NCBI RefSeq assembly: GCF_001982635.1
Contig: NZ_MKFI01000007.1
Location: 1 to 64,000, forward strand
Direction: 5' to 3'
Source of the DNA: Bradyrhizobium mercantei
Lineage (GTDB): Bacteria > Pseudomonadota > Alphaproteobacteria > Rhizobiales > Xanthobacteraceae
Length of the DNA: 64,000 nt
Positions 25,345-34,066 of this stretch are shown here, piece after piece. A program made the position numbers and the translations under genes. The notes beneath the pieces were generated by a model that did not search any database, was not told where the DNA came from, and saw nothing but the letters and a program-made list of their open reading frames with translations. Positions within the stretch are counted from its first letter, which is position 1. The number at the start of each line of letters is the position of its first letter.

Positions 25345-25379
25345 GTTCAAACGCGCGGCAGCGGTCGAATAGGTGGGCG

Positions 25380-25910
25380 CTACTTCTGCTTGGGCAGCAG
25401 GCCCTTCAGCTTTTCCATGTCCTTGACGTTCATCTTCATGCCGCCGGGCATGATGATGTCGCCGGGCTTCTGGTCGCTCTTGCAGGCGCCGAGCCATTTC
25501 GCCTCGATGGTCATCGTGGTGTCGCGGGAGCCGGCCGCGCCACCCTCGGCATGCGAGGTGCTCTTGACCGTGTAGGCGGAATTGAAGTCGCCGACGATCT
25601 CGGCGTGGCTCTGCATCGACATGCCGGCGACGCTGCACACGCTGTCGCTGACATAGCCCGTCGCGGTCTTCTGGACGTCCTGCTTGGAGCAGACTTCCTT
25701 GGCCATCGGCGAGGCCGCCGCGCTCATCTCCTTGTCGGTGGTCTCGTCGGTGCAGTGCTGCATGGTGATTTCCGGCATCGGCCCACCGGTACGCACCATT
25801 TTCATCTCCCACAGACCGGCCTTGCGGATCGGCAGGTCGACGGCGCAGGCGGCGCCGGCGGACAGGACAAGGCAAACAGCCGAACCAAGCAAGGCAAGCC
25901 GTCGGGTCAT
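25380..25910 (-). CDS. Exported DUF3617 domain protein
   Basis: The 176-residue protein has a signal peptide (MTRRLALLGSAVCLVLSAG, cleaved near CAVDLP) and a DUF3617 domain: LPIRKAGLWEMKM, four or more cysteines likely in disulfides, and the C-terminal KMNVKDMEKLKGLLPKQ. It is probably periplasmic. DUF3617 proteins have no known function. The start at 25910 gives a proper signal peptide; the same frame is open far upstream, without coding character. Confidence 0.85.
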   Translation of the reverse strand: MTRRLALLGSAVCLVLSAGAACAVDLPIRKAGLWEMKMVRTGGPMPEITMQHCTDETTDKEMSAAASPMAKEVCSKQDVQKTATGYVSDSVCSVAGMSMQSHAEIVGDFNSAYTVKSTSHAEGGAAGSRDTTMTIEAKWLGACKSDQKPGDIIMPGGMKMNVKDMEKLKGLLPKQK

Positions 25911-25951
25911 GCGGTTAGCTCCCGGCTGAACGATGAGGATATGGAGCGCGC

Positions 25952-26251
25952 TCAGTAGCGCGTGCGCAGCGGCCTCTCGGCCGCGCCATAGGGCACCCAG
26001 CGGCAGGCGAACGAGATGTAGCCACCCGGATAGCGCTGAACCGCAAGGAATTTGACGACCTTGCCGTAGGAGGCGCAGTGATCGACGGCGAGCTGCCGGG
26101 CGTCGGTCTGGGCCGCGAGCGAATAGGCGATGATACCGCCGGTATCGTTGCCCTTGAACGGCGGTACCGGCTGCATCCAGTCGGCTCGCGCCGGACCAAC
26201 GGCCAGCATCCCGCAAACAGCAACCAGGCACGCGGCCAATTTCCTTCGCAT
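25952..26251 (-). CDS. Small secreted protein of unknown function
   Basis: The 99-residue protein starts MRRKLAACLVAVCGM with a cleavage site near GPARADWM. The mature part of about 75 residues has two cysteines (HCASYG and FACRWV) that could pair. I recognise no family. It is co-directional with the DUF3617 gene 41 bases downstream, so the two may form an operon. Confidence 0.65.
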   Translation of the reverse strand: MRRKLAACLVAVCGMLAVGPARADWMQPVPPFKGNDTGGIIAYSLAAQTDARQLAVDHCASYGKVVKFLAVQRYPGGYISFACRWVPYGAAERPLRTRY

Positions 26252-26415
26252 CGCAGACTCCATTTCGCTTGAAACCAACATAGAGTGCGCCGGCGACCGT
26301 GAAAAGAACGACCGGGCTACCAATGGTGGACTTCTCGACAGGTGTTGCCGCGCTGCACTTGACCTTGCCGGGGCTTCGCGGCACCGTCCGCGGCATCGAA
26401 ATCGGGTGGATTCCC

Positions 26416-26898
26416 ATGCGCAACCTGTTCAACTCCCGTAACAAACTCGGCCAAAAGCTTGGTCTCGGCGCCGCACTCGTGGTCGGCCTGCTGGCTTTCG
26501 GGGGCTCGGCCCAGGCCGCCAATCCGTTCGAGCTGAATTTCTGGCTGTCGGGTCCGCGCTATGACGGCAATGTGGCGCCATGCGAGAAGGCCCTGACCAC
26601 CATCAGCGATCAATTCCATGAAAAGGAAGCCACCTTCTGGAATTCGCCGCTCGTAATCACCGGCTTCAGCCGGGTCCACGAAACCGCGTTCCGCCCCTGG
26701 CAATCCGACAATATCCCGCGTCGCTATTGCACGGGTGATGCGATGCTGAGCGACGGAAAGGTGCGCAAGGTACATTATTCGATCATTGAGGACGGCGGCT
26801 TCACTGGAAGCGGATTCCTCGACGGCGTCGAATGGTGCGTAACCGGGCTGGACCGCAACTGGGCCTACAACCCGTCTTGCCGGGCCGCCCGGCCCTGA
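26416..26898 (+). CDS. Exported protein of unknown function
   Basis: The 160-residue protein has a signal peptide (MRNLFNSRNKLGQKL..., cleaved near SAQAANPF). The mature part contains RRYCTGDAMLSDG and GFLDGVEWCVTGLDRNWAYNPSC, with four cysteines, and appears conserved in Bradyrhizobium, but I cannot name a family. The start at 26416 is chosen for the signal peptide; an earlier in-frame ATG (26299) gives an unlikely leader. A clear terminator follows. Confidence 0.75.
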   Translation: MRNLFNSRNKLGQKLGLGAALVVGLLAFGGSAQAANPFELNFWLSGPRYDGNVAPCEKALTTISDQFHEKEATFWNSPLVITGFSRVHETAFRPWQSDNIPRRYCTGDAMLSDGKVRKVHYSIIEDGGFTGSGFLDGVEWCVTGLDRNWAYNPSCRAARP

Positions 26899-26920
26899 TC
26901 TCCGACGTGATCGGTAAAAT

Positions 26921-26953
26921 GGAAGCCGCCGTCATTTCAGCCGGCGGCTTTTG
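26921..26953 (+). terminator. Rho-independent terminator
   Basis: AAGCCGCCG (26923-26931) pairs with CGGCGGCTT (26942-26950) and is followed by tt gttcttg. Confidence 0.85.
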
Positions 26954-27012
26954 TTCTTGAAATGTTCCGGTAGCCTGCTAGGCTCCGAACGTTCGCGTCA
27001 GGGGAGCGTTTG

Positions 27013-27699
27013 ATGCCTCGGTTGGTCACAATTTCCCGATTCCTGATTTCGGCTGCCTTTATTCTGTGTGGTGCGGCCGGGGCCTCGGCCCAGGATCGCC
27101 GCCAGAATGCGCCCGGTGAGTTCGACTTCTATGTGCTGTCGCTGTCCTGGTCGCCCTCGTTCTGCGAGGCGGCGAGCGAGCGCGGCAACAATGGCCGCGG
27201 CACCCAGGCGCAGTGCGGCGGGCGGCCGTATTCCTTCGTGGTGCACGGCCTGTGGCCGCAATATGAGCGTGGCTTCCCGGAATACTGCCAGCGCCCCTCG
27301 CCGCGTCTCGCCCGCAACATCATGACCTCGATGCTCGACCTGATGCCGGCACCCGGGCTGATCTACAATGAGTGGGACAAGCACGGCACCTGCTCCGGTC
27401 TCGGCGAGCGCGCCTATTTCGAAGCCATCCGCAAGGCCCGCGCCGCGGTGAAGATCCCCGAGGAATTCCTGCAATTGTCGGAGCCGAAGACGATCGCACC
27501 CGACGAGCTGGAAACGGCGTTCATCAAGGCCAATCCGGGGCTCAGCAACTCCGCGATCTCGGTGACCTGCGACAGCAAGCGGCTCAGCGAGGTGCGGATC
27601 TGCCTCAGCAAGGATCTCCAATTCCGCTCCTGCGAGGAAATCGATCGCCGCGCCTGCCGCCGCGATCAGGTGCTGATGCCGCCGGTCCGTGGCGGCTGA
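27013..27699 (+). CDS. Secreted ribonuclease T2 family protein
   Basis: The 228-residue protein has a signal peptide (cleaved near ASAQDRR) and both catalytic segments: FVVHGLWPQ (CAS I, His78) and NEWDKHGTCSG (CAS II, Glu120, Lys123, His124). All residues needed for cyclising RNA cleavage are present. It also has six or more cysteines. E. coli RNase I is the periplasmic relative. The ATG at 27013 follows GGGGAGC. It probably degrades RNA in the periplasm or outside the cell for nutrient scavenging; that role is inferred. Confidence 0.93.
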   Translation: MPRLVTISRFLISAAFILCGAAGASAQDRRQNAPGEFDFYVLSLSWSPSFCEAASERGNNGRGTQAQCGGRPYSFVVHGLWPQYERGFPEYCQRPSPRLARNIMTSMLDLMPAPGLIYNEWDKHGTCSGLGERAYFEAIRKARAAVKIPEEFLQLSEPKTIAPDELETAFIKANPGLSNSAISVTCDSKRLSEVRICLSKDLQFRSCEEIDRRACRRDQVLMPPVRGG

Positions 27700-27821
27700 A
27701 GCCCGCCGCGTCATGACGGGCCAGACGCGCGCCGCACGTCGTCGCGCAGAATGTCCCGGCCGTCCGAACGGCGCCGTCGCGAAACAAGCGAGACAAGGTG
27801 CGGATACCCGGGAGCCGGCTG

Positions 27822-27870
27822 CGCCAAGGCTTCGCCGAGTTCAGACGTTAACCCCGCCGAAGCCTTGGCG
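27822..27870. repeat. Palindrome upstream of rlmJ
   Basis: CGCCAAGGCTTCG (27822-27834) and CGAAGCCTTGGCG (27858-27870) are perfect 13-bp inverted arms. They lie in the gap between the RNase gene and rlmJ. Confidence 0.7.
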
Positions 27871-27939
27871 AAGGCCGGGACAGACCGGGCACGACGAAGT
27901 ACAACATGCGCACCCTCTGGAGCGCAGCGCGATAACCGC

Positions 27940-28800
27940 ATGAACTACCGTCACGCCTTTCATGCCGGCAACTTTGCCGACGTCATCAAGCACATCGTGC
28001 TGGTGCGCATGCTCACCTATCTGCAGGAGAAGCAGGCGCCGTTCCGCGTCATCGACACCCATGCCGGCGCCGGCCTCTATGATCTGACGTCGAGCGAAGC
28101 GCAGCGCGGCGGCGAATGGCTTACCGGAATCGCACGGCTGATGCAGGCGCGGCTCTCCGACAAGGTGTTGCCCTTGATCGCGCCGTATCTCGACATCGTC
28201 AGGGCATTCAATCCGCGAGGCGAGCTGAAAGCCTATCCCGGTTCACCGCTGATCGCGCGGGCGCTGCTGCGTCCGCAAGATCGACTCACGGCCTGCGAGA
28301 TCGAACCGACTGCGCGCAAGCAATTGATCGATGCGTTGCGCCGCGACGCGCAAGCGCGTGTCGTCGATCTCGACGGCTGGATGGCGCTGCCCGCATTCGT
28401 GCCGCCGAACGAGCGGCGCGGCCTGGCGCTGATCGATCCGCCGTTCGAAGCGAAGGATGAGTTCGAGCGGCTGGCCAGTGCATTCACGGAAGCGTATGCG
28501 AAGTGGCCGACCGGCGCGTACCTTTTGTGGTACCCCGTAAAATCCCGGAGGGCCACCGACGACCTCGCGCGCAGCGTGACCACTGCAACAGCAAGCAGCC
28601 GGCCCGCCGGCAAATGCTTGCGCTTGGAATTCAGTGTGGCGCCGCAAGAAGCGGACGCAGGCCTCGTTTCCACCGGCCTTTTGATAGTGAATCCGCCATG
28701 GACGCTGGCGAACGAACTGAAGATCATCCTGCCCGAACTCGAGAAGCCGCTCGGTCAAGGCGGCGCGGCACGCTTCAGACTCGAGACGCCTAAACCTTGA
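27940..28800 (+). CDS. rlmJ: 23S rRNA (adenine(2030)-N6)-methyltransferase
   Basis: RlmJ makes m6A2030 in 23S rRNA. The 286-residue protein begins with the signature MNYRHAFHAGNFADVIKH and has the SAM region VIDTHAGAGLYDL and the catalytic LIDPPFE (a DPPF variant of DPPY). Length matches the family. The start is fixed by the conserved N-terminus, although the frame is open 63 codons upstream through a palindrome. Confidence 0.95.
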   Translation: MNYRHAFHAGNFADVIKHIVLVRMLTYLQEKQAPFRVIDTHAGAGLYDLTSSEAQRGGEWLTGIARLMQARLSDKVLPLIAPYLDIVRAFNPRGELKAYPGSPLIARALLRPQDRLTACEIEPTARKQLIDALRRDAQARVVDLDGWMALPAFVPPNERRGLALIDPPFEAKDEFERLASAFTEAYAKWPTGAYLLWYPVKSRRATDDLARSVTTATASSRPAGKCLRLEFSVAPQEADAGLVSTGLLIVNPPWTLANELKIILPELEKPLGQGGAARFRLETPKP

Positions 28801-28942
28801 TCTACAGCACCCACCGAAAAGTTCGATTTTGAGCATAGGCAATTTGCGCGGAACCGTATTATGCTCGTCCTGTTACGACTGGCTTTACGTTCCGCTTCCG
28901 CGAATGGTTGCGGCGGAGTGACAAGGCCGAAATAAAATCCAG

Positions 28943-29061
28943 GCAGACCGGCGGCGTGACGCCGGCCTGTTCAGGTGGCCAAGCGTCCGACAAGCGAATG
29001 TCGGTCAACCGCTACGCGGCGTGCGCGTAGCGGTGGAGCAATACGGGGGAGGAGTTTCCCG
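28943..29061 (+). promoter_or_regulatory. Structured 5' leader of the cold-shock gene
   Basis: Three hairpins follow one another: ccggcggcgtgacgccgg (about 28949), CCGACA-N6-TGTCGG (28987-29004) and a perfect 11-bp stem ACCGCTACGCG/CGCGTAGCGGT (29008-29034). A strong ribosome site GGGGGAGGAG (29045-29054) follows 10 bases later. Long folded leaders that act as thermosensors are known for E. coli cspA; here the role is inferred from position only. Confidence 0.6.
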
Positions 29062-29274
29062 ATGGCCATGACTGGGACAGTCAAGTTCTTCAACGGAGAG
29101 CGTGGCTACGGCTTCATCAAGCCTGATGATGGCGGCCGCGATGTGTTCGTTCACATCACAGCTGTCGAGCGTGCAGGATTGAAGGACCTGACTGAAGGAC
29201 AGCGCATTACGTTCGAGGTTGAACCCGACAAGAAGGGCAAGGGCCCGAAGGCGGTCAACCTGGTGGTTTCATGA
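29062..29274 (+). CDS. Cold-shock protein (CspA family)
   Basis: The 70-residue single cold-shock domain protein has GTVKFFNGERGYGFIKPDDG (RNP1) and VFVHITAVERAG (RNP2). It binds single-stranded RNA or DNA and loosens RNA structure. The genuine start is MAMTGTVKFF at 29062; upstream in-frame ATGs fall in the structured leader. Several paralogues are usual in Bradyrhizobium; I cannot say which this is. Confidence 0.94.
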   Translation: MAMTGTVKFFNGERGYGFIKPDDGGRDVFVHITAVERAGLKDLTEGQRITFEVEPDKKGKGPKAVNLVVS

Positions 29275-29547
29275 CGAGCGCTCGCGGTGCGCGGCTCGTC
29301 GTGAACGGCGAATGAAGCGTTGCGTGTGAGTTGATTGCCGGGCGCGTGGCTCGCGCTCGCTGCATGACCGCCTGCATGATGCGGACGCGACCGGCCGTGC
29401 CGCAAGTCCTAAGCGTGCGGCCCACGGATTGGATCGCGGACGCGTGGCGTGCGTGCTGCCGCGCGCGATGTCCCGGATCGTCAGCACAAAGAAAAACCCG
29501 GCCGCGCAAGGCGCAGCCGGGAGTTGATATCGAACGTTTTCTTGTTC
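29275..29547. other. Intergenic region without gene
   Basis: This is the space between the convergent cold-shock and Omp genes. I see only the Omp terminator at its right end (29492-29521). Confidence 0.5.
29492..29521 (-). terminator. Terminator of the outer-membrane protein gene
   Basis: On the minus strand cccggctgcgc pairs with gcgcggccggg across a short loop, followed by TTTTTC. Confidence 0.85.
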
Positions 29548-30174
29548 TCAGAAGTGATAGTTGATGCCGGCGCGAACCAGGCTGAAGCTGTAGCCGTTCG
29601 ACGCGCCGCCGGTGATCGTGAAGTTGCTGTTGGCGAGGTCGACATAGAGATATTCGATCTTGGCGCTCCAGTTCGGGGCAAAGCCCATTTCGGCGCCGGC
29701 GCCGACGGTGAAGCCCGCATTGGTGCGGCTCTCCGTGACGCCGAACGTCTCGCCGCGCAGTTCGCCGAAGGCAAGACCGCCGGTCGCATAGAACAGCACG
29801 TTGTTGACCGCATAGCCGGCGCGGCCGCGCACCGTGCCGAACCACGGGTTGGAGAACTTCCAGGGCGCGAACCGGTCGTCCGCAGTCGAGCCCTGGATAT
29901 CGGCCTCGATACCGAACACCCAGGGAGAGCCGTTCTGGAAATTGTAGCCGGCCTGCACGCCGCCGACGAAACCCGACGGCTTGGTCGGGTTGTTCTCGAC
30001 CGAACCCCAGCCGTAGCCGGCGTTGCCGCCGAGATAGGGCCCGGCCCAGCTATAGGCGTTGAGCGGCTGATAGACGGTATAGGGCGAGCCGTAATTGTTG
30101 AGGTCCGCCGACGCCGCCGAGGTCGTCCAGCCTGCGACGATCAGTGCCAGCGCACGCGCAACAAACCGGGTCAT
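29548..30174 (-). CDS. Outer-membrane beta-barrel protein (Omp25/31-like)
   Basis: The 208-residue protein has a signal peptide (cleaved near ASADLNNYG) and the alphaproteobacterial Omp25/Omp31 pattern: WAGPYLGGNAGYGWG, FVGGVQAGYNFQNG, EADIQG, FGTVRGRAGYAVNNVLFYATGG, KIEYLYVDL and the C-terminal aromatic NYHF. This is an eight-stranded barrel likely abundant in the outer membrane. It is transcribed alone, with its own terminator. Bradyrhizobium has many paralogues. Confidence 0.92.
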   Translation of the reverse strand: MTRFVARALALIVAGWTTSAASADLNNYGSPYTVYQPLNAYSWAGPYLGGNAGYGWGSVENNPTKPSGFVGGVQAGYNFQNGSPWVFGIEADIQGSTADDRFAPWKFSNPWFGTVRGRAGYAVNNVLFYATGGLAFGELRGETFGVTESRTNAGFTVGAGAEMGFAPNWSAKIEYLYVDLANSNFTITGGASNGYSFSLVRAGINYHF

Positions 30175-30442
30175 TGGTACTCTCCACACACAACGCAACT
30201 GCCGCAGCCCGCTGGCCCAGGGCCGGCGTGGTTACGGAATTCCACTTTTTTCGCTAAGGTTTATCGAGAGTTTTAAGTTAAAGGCCTGTTAAGCCCGGTT
30301 ACCGGCCCGCTCATCAATCTTAACAATGCGTTACCCGTCCGCCCCGGCAGCCGCACGGGGCCGGTAACCTGCTGCAATCGGGATTGTTTTCCGGTGCCGC
30401 CAACGCTGGCGAGCGGTCGCCCAAGCGCTTAATTTACGGCCC

Positions 30443-32536
30443 ATGGTTCACGATTCTCCCGAGCGTCCGTCGCCGGCCCCCAAGGTTGACTCCCCCAAGC
30501 CACGGCGCGGCTCAAAGTCCGACCTGCCGCAGGACGATTTGACGCTCGACACCAGCGACGTCGATCCCGAAACCTCCGCCGCCGAGGAGGAGGATGACGC
30601 ACGTCTTCCCGAGGCGTCGGAGGAGACCACCGAGGCGGTCGCCGAGGGCACGCTTTCGGTCGGGCATGCCGCGATCGAGAACGCGGTCCGCCTCGCCCCG
30701 ACCTCACCCGGCGTCTACCGCATGCTCAACGCCGCCAACGATGTGCTCTATGTCGGCAAGGCGAAGAACGTCAAAAAGCGGCTGTCGTCCTATGCGCGAG
30801 CCAACGCGCCGCTGCCGGCGCGCATCCTGCGCATGATCGCGGCGACCACGCATGTCGAGATCGTCTCGACCATGACCGAGACCGAGGCGCTGCTGCTCGA
30901 AGCCAATCTGATCAAGCAGCTTCGCCCGCGCTTCAACGTGCAGCTGCGCGACGACAAGTCGTTTCCCTATATCCTGATCACCGGCGACCATTGGGCGCCG
31001 CAGATCCTCAAGCATCGCGGCGCGCAGTCGCGGCCCGGCCGCTATTTCGGCCCGTTCGCCAACGCGGGCGCGGTCAACCGCACCATCACGGCGCTGCAGC
31101 GCGCGTTCCTGATCCGCTCCTGCACCGACGGCTTCTTCGAAAGCCGCAGCCGGCCCTGCCTGCTCTATCAGATCAAGCGCTGCGCCGGCCCCTGCACCCG
31201 CGAGATCGATTTCCCCGGCTACAGCGAGCTGGTGCGCGAGGCGACCGAATTCCTCTCCGGCCGCAGCCACGCCGTGAAGGAGCTGCTCGCCGCCGAGATG
31301 GAGAAGGCTTCCGGCGAGCTCGAATTCGAGACTGCGGCGCTGTACCGCGACCGTCTCGCGGCGCTGTCGGCGATCCAGTCGCAGCAGGGCATCAATCCGC
31401 GCACGGTCGAAGAAGCCGACGTGTTCGCGATCCACCAGGAAGGCGGCTATTCCTGCGTCGAGGTGTTCTTCTTCCGCACCGGCCAGAACTGGGGCAACCG
31501 CGCCTATTTCCCGAAGGCCGAGAAGAGTTTTACGCCGGAGGAGGTGCTGTCCTCGTTCCTCGCGCAGTTCTACGACGACAAGCCGCCGCCGAAGCTGATC
31601 CTGCTGTCGCACGAGATCGAGGAAAGCGCGCTGCTCGCCGACGCGCTGTCGGTCAAGGCCGGATCCAAGGTCGAGGTCTCGGTGCCGAAGCGCGGCGAAA
31701 AGAAGGAGCTGATCGGCCACGCGCTGACCAATGCGCGCGAGGCGCTCGGCCGCAAGCTCGCCGACACCGCGACGCAAAGCCGGCTGCTGGAGGGCATGGT
31801 CACCACGCTCGGCCTGCCGCACACGCCAAAGCGCATCGAGGTCTACGACAACAGCCACATCCAGGGCACCAACGCGGTCGGCGCGATGATCGTGGCCGGC
31901 CCCGACGGCTTCATGAAGAACCAGTACCGCAAGTTCAACATCAAGTCCCAGGGGCTGACGCCCGGCGACGATTACGGAATGATGCGCGAGGTGCTGGAAC
32001 GGCGCTTCAAGCGGCTCTTGAAGCCGCCGGAAGGCGAGGTTGCCAAGGTCGACGACAAGACGGACGACGAGTCGTTTCCGCAATGGCCCGACCTCGTCAT
32101 CATCGACGGCGGCCGCGGCCAGCTCAACGCGGTCAGGGAAATCTTTGAGAATCTCGGGCTGACCCGGGTCTCGCTGATGGCGGTGGCCAAGGGACCGGAC
32201 CGCGATGCGGGGCGCGAAACCCTGTTCATGCCGGACCGCGAGGCCATCAAGCTGGAGCCGCGCGACCCGGTGCTCTATTTCATCCAGCGGCTGCGCGACG
32301 AGGCCCACCGCTTCGTGATCGGCTCGCACCGCAAGCTGCGCAAAAAGGACATCCGCGAGGCTGGTCTGCAGGAGATCCCGGGCATCGGCCCGTCGCGCAA
32401 ACGCGCCTTGCTGCACCACTTCGGAACGCTGAAAGAGATCGAGCGGGCCTCGATCGCCGACCTCGGCAAGGTTCCCGGCGTCAGCGCCGAGAGTGCCCGC
32501 AAGATTTTCGAGTTTTTCCATGCCCAGCCGGGTTAA
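30443..32536 (+). CDS. uvrC: Excinuclease ABC subunit C
   Basis: UvrC makes both incisions in nucleotide excision repair. The 697-residue protein is longer than the 610 residues of E. coli UvrC because of an acidic, low-complexity N-terminal extension (about residues 1-75, with DTSDVDPETSAAEEEDD). Then come the GIY-YIG nuclease (GVYRMLNAANDVLYVGKAKN), the UVR motif, the endonuclease-V-like domain (YDNSHIQGTNAVGAMIV; DLVIIDGGRGQL) and the helix-hairpin-helix end (IPGIGPSRKRALL). It is followed by pgsA, moaD and moaE, a conserved alphaproteobacterial order. Confidence 0.97.
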   Translation: MVHDSPERPSPAPKVDSPKPRRGSKSDLPQDDLTLDTSDVDPETSAAEEEDDARLPEASEETTEAVAEGTLSVGHAAIENAVRLAPTSPGVYRMLNAANDVLYVGKAKNVKKRLSSYARANAPLPARILRMIAATTHVEIVSTMTETEALLLEANLIKQLRPRFNVQLRDDKSFPYILITGDHWAPQILKHRGAQSRPGRYFGPFANAGAVNRTITALQRAFLIRSCTDGFFESRSRPCLLYQIKRCAGPCTREIDFPGYSELVREATEFLSGRSHAVKELLAAEMEKASGELEFETAALYRDRLAALSAIQSQQGINPRTVEEADVFAIHQEGGYSCVEVFFFRTGQNWGNRAYFPKAEKSFTPEEVLSSFLAQFYDDKPPPKLILLSHEIEESALLADALSVKAGSKVEVSVPKRGEKKELIGHALTNAREALGRKLADTATQSRLLEGMVTTLGLPHTPKRIEVYDNSHIQGTNAVGAMIVAGPDGFMKNQYRKFNIKSQGLTPGDDYGMMREVLERRFKRLLKPPEGEVAKVDDKTDDESFPQWPDLVIIDGGRGQLNAVREIFENLGLTRVSLMAVAKGPDRDAGRETLFMPDREAIKLEPRDPVLYFIQRLRDEAHRFVIGSHRKLRKKDIREAGLQEIPGIGPSRKRALLHHFGTLKEIERASIADLGKVPGVSAESARKIFEFFHAQPG

Positions 32537-32574
32537 ACCAAAGGCTATTCATCAGGGCGTCGCCTGCGACAGGG

Positions 32575-32629
32575 CATCTAGGGCATGATGCGGAAAGCAT
32601 GAGCCAAGGTTACGAAAAGGTCATGCTTA
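32575..32629. repeat. Diverged palindromic element between uvrC and pgsA
   Basis: gggcatgatgcggaaagcatg...acgaaaaggtcatgctt is a decayed copy of the repeat family seen at 21007. Confidence 0.45.
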
Positions 32630-32727
32630 AACAACGAGCTAAGGCGCCATGACGATTCCGCGTAATCTCGCCGCGCTTTGGCGCCCGCACGGTTGACCTT
32701 CTCGCTTCAGCGGTATTGGTAGAACGG

Positions 32728-33342
32728 ATGAACATCGCCACGACCCGGGGACAGACCAAGACCATGTCCCTCCCGAATATCCTGACCTACGCCCGGATCG
32801 CCGCCATCCCGGTGGTGATCGGTTGCGTCTACTGGCAGTCGATCCTGGACGGCCCGTTGTGGCTGCGCTGGGTGGCGCTGGCCGTGTTCATTGCGGCAGG
32901 GATCACCGATTATCTCGACGGCTATTACGCCCGGATGTGGGACCAGCAGTCCGCCTTCGGCCGGATGCTCGACCCGATCGCCGACAAGCTGCTGGTCGCC
33001 TCCAGCCTCTTGATGCTGGCCGCCGACAACTCGATCCATGGCTGGACGCTGTGGGCGGCGATCGTGATCCTGTGCCGCGAGATCCTGGTCTCGGGCCTGC
33101 GCGAATATCTCGCGGGGCTCAGGGTCAGCGTTCCCGTCACCAAGCTTGCGAAATGGAAGACGACGATCCAGCTGGTGGCGATCGGCTTCCTGATCGCCGG
33201 CGAAGCGGGCGAGCAGGTGTTCCCGGCCACCACCCTGATCGGCATCGTGCTGCTCTGGATGTCGGCGATCTTCACGATCTATACCGGCTGGGATTACTTC
33301 CGTGCCGGCATCCATCACCTCATCAAGGAGGATGAGGGATGA
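32728..33342 (+). CDS. pgsA: CDP-diacylglycerol-glycerol-3-phosphate 3-phosphatidyltransferase
   Basis: PgsA commits CDP-diacylglycerol to phosphatidylglycerol, the lipid donor for Lgt. The protein has the CDP-alcohol phosphotransferase motif DYLDGYYARMWDQQSAFGRM followed by LDPIADK, and four to six membrane segments. ATG at 32728 gives 204 residues; an in-frame ATG at 32764 (MSLPNILTYARI) matches the family N-terminus and is also possible. The stop overlaps the moaD start (ATGA). Confidence 0.95.
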   Translation: MNIATTRGQTKTMSLPNILTYARIAAIPVVIGCVYWQSILDGPLWLRWVALAVFIAAGITDYLDGYYARMWDQQSAFGRMLDPIADKLLVASSLLMLAADNSIHGWTLWAAIVILCREILVSGLREYLAGLRVSVPVTKLAKWKTTIQLVAIGFLIAGEAGEQVFPATTLIGIVLLWMSAIFTIYTGWDYFRAGIHHLIKEDEG

Positions 33343-33590
33343 AGCTGAAATATTTCGCCTGGGTGCGTGAGCGCGTCGGCAAGGCCGAAGAGATCGTCGA
33401 GCCGCCGGCCGAGGTGCGCACCGTCGGTGACCTGATCGGCTGGCTTGCCGCGCGCGACGATGCCTACGCCTATGCCTTCGAGAAGCCCACGGTGATCCGC
33501 GCCGCGATCGACCACGCCCATGTCAAAGCGGATGCTGCAATCTCCGGCGCCCGCGAGATCGCGTTCTTCCCGCCGATGACCGGCGGCTAA
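33339..33590 (+). CDS. moaD: Molybdopterin synthase sulfur carrier subunit
   Basis: MoaD carries sulfur as a C-terminal thiocarboxylate and works with MoaE to make molybdopterin. The 83-residue ubiquitin-fold protein ends in the required Gly-Gly (PPMTGG). It overlaps pgsA by four bases and is followed after 8 bases by moaE, so expression is coupled. Confidence 0.95.
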   Translation: MKLKYFAWVRERVGKAEEIVEPPAEVRTVGDLIGWLAARDDAYAYAFEKPTVIRAAIDHAHVKADAAISGAREIAFFPPMTGG

Positions 33591-33598
33591 ATCTTCCC

Positions 33599-34066
33599 AT
33601 GACGATTACCGCGACCATCCGCATCCAGGAAGCCGACTTCGACGTCGCGCAGGAGATTGCCGCTTTGAGCAAGGGCCGCACCGATGTCGGCGCGGTCGTC
33701 AGCTTCAGCGGCATCTGCCGCGGCAGCGAGCAGGGCGAGCCGATCGCGGCACTGACGCTCGAGCATTACCCCGGCATGGCGGAAGCCGAGATCACCCGTC
33801 ACGCCGACGAGGCGCTTTCGCGCTGGCCGTTGCGGGGCCTCACCGTCATCCACCGCTTCGGCCGCATCGCGCCGGGCGAGAACATCGTGCTGGTCGTCAC
33901 CGCCTCGGCGCACCGGCAGGCCGCGTTCGAGGCAGCCGAGTTCCTGATGGACTATCTGAAGACCAACGCACCGTTCTGGAAGCGCGAGGAAAGCGCGCGC
34001 GGCACGAGCTGGATCGAGGCGCGCGACCATGACGACGCGGCCGCGGCGCGCTGGACCAAACCCTGA
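33599..34066 (+). CDS. moaE: Molybdopterin synthase catalytic subunit
   Basis: MoaE (155 residues) receives sulfur from MoaD and converts precursor Z to molybdopterin. It has GAVVSFSGICRG, LTLEHYPGMAE, HRFGRI and the active-site lysines of DYLKTNAPFWKRE. Its stop overlaps the ATG of prmB by one base. The C-terminus is Ala-rich. Confidence 0.95.
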   Translation: MTITATIRIQEADFDVAQEIAALSKGRTDVGAVVSFSGICRGSEQGEPIAALTLEHYPGMAEAEITRHADEALSRWPLRGLTVIHRFGRIAPGENIVLVVTASAHRQAAFEAAEFLMDYLKTNAPFWKREESARGTSWIEARDHDDAAAARWTKP

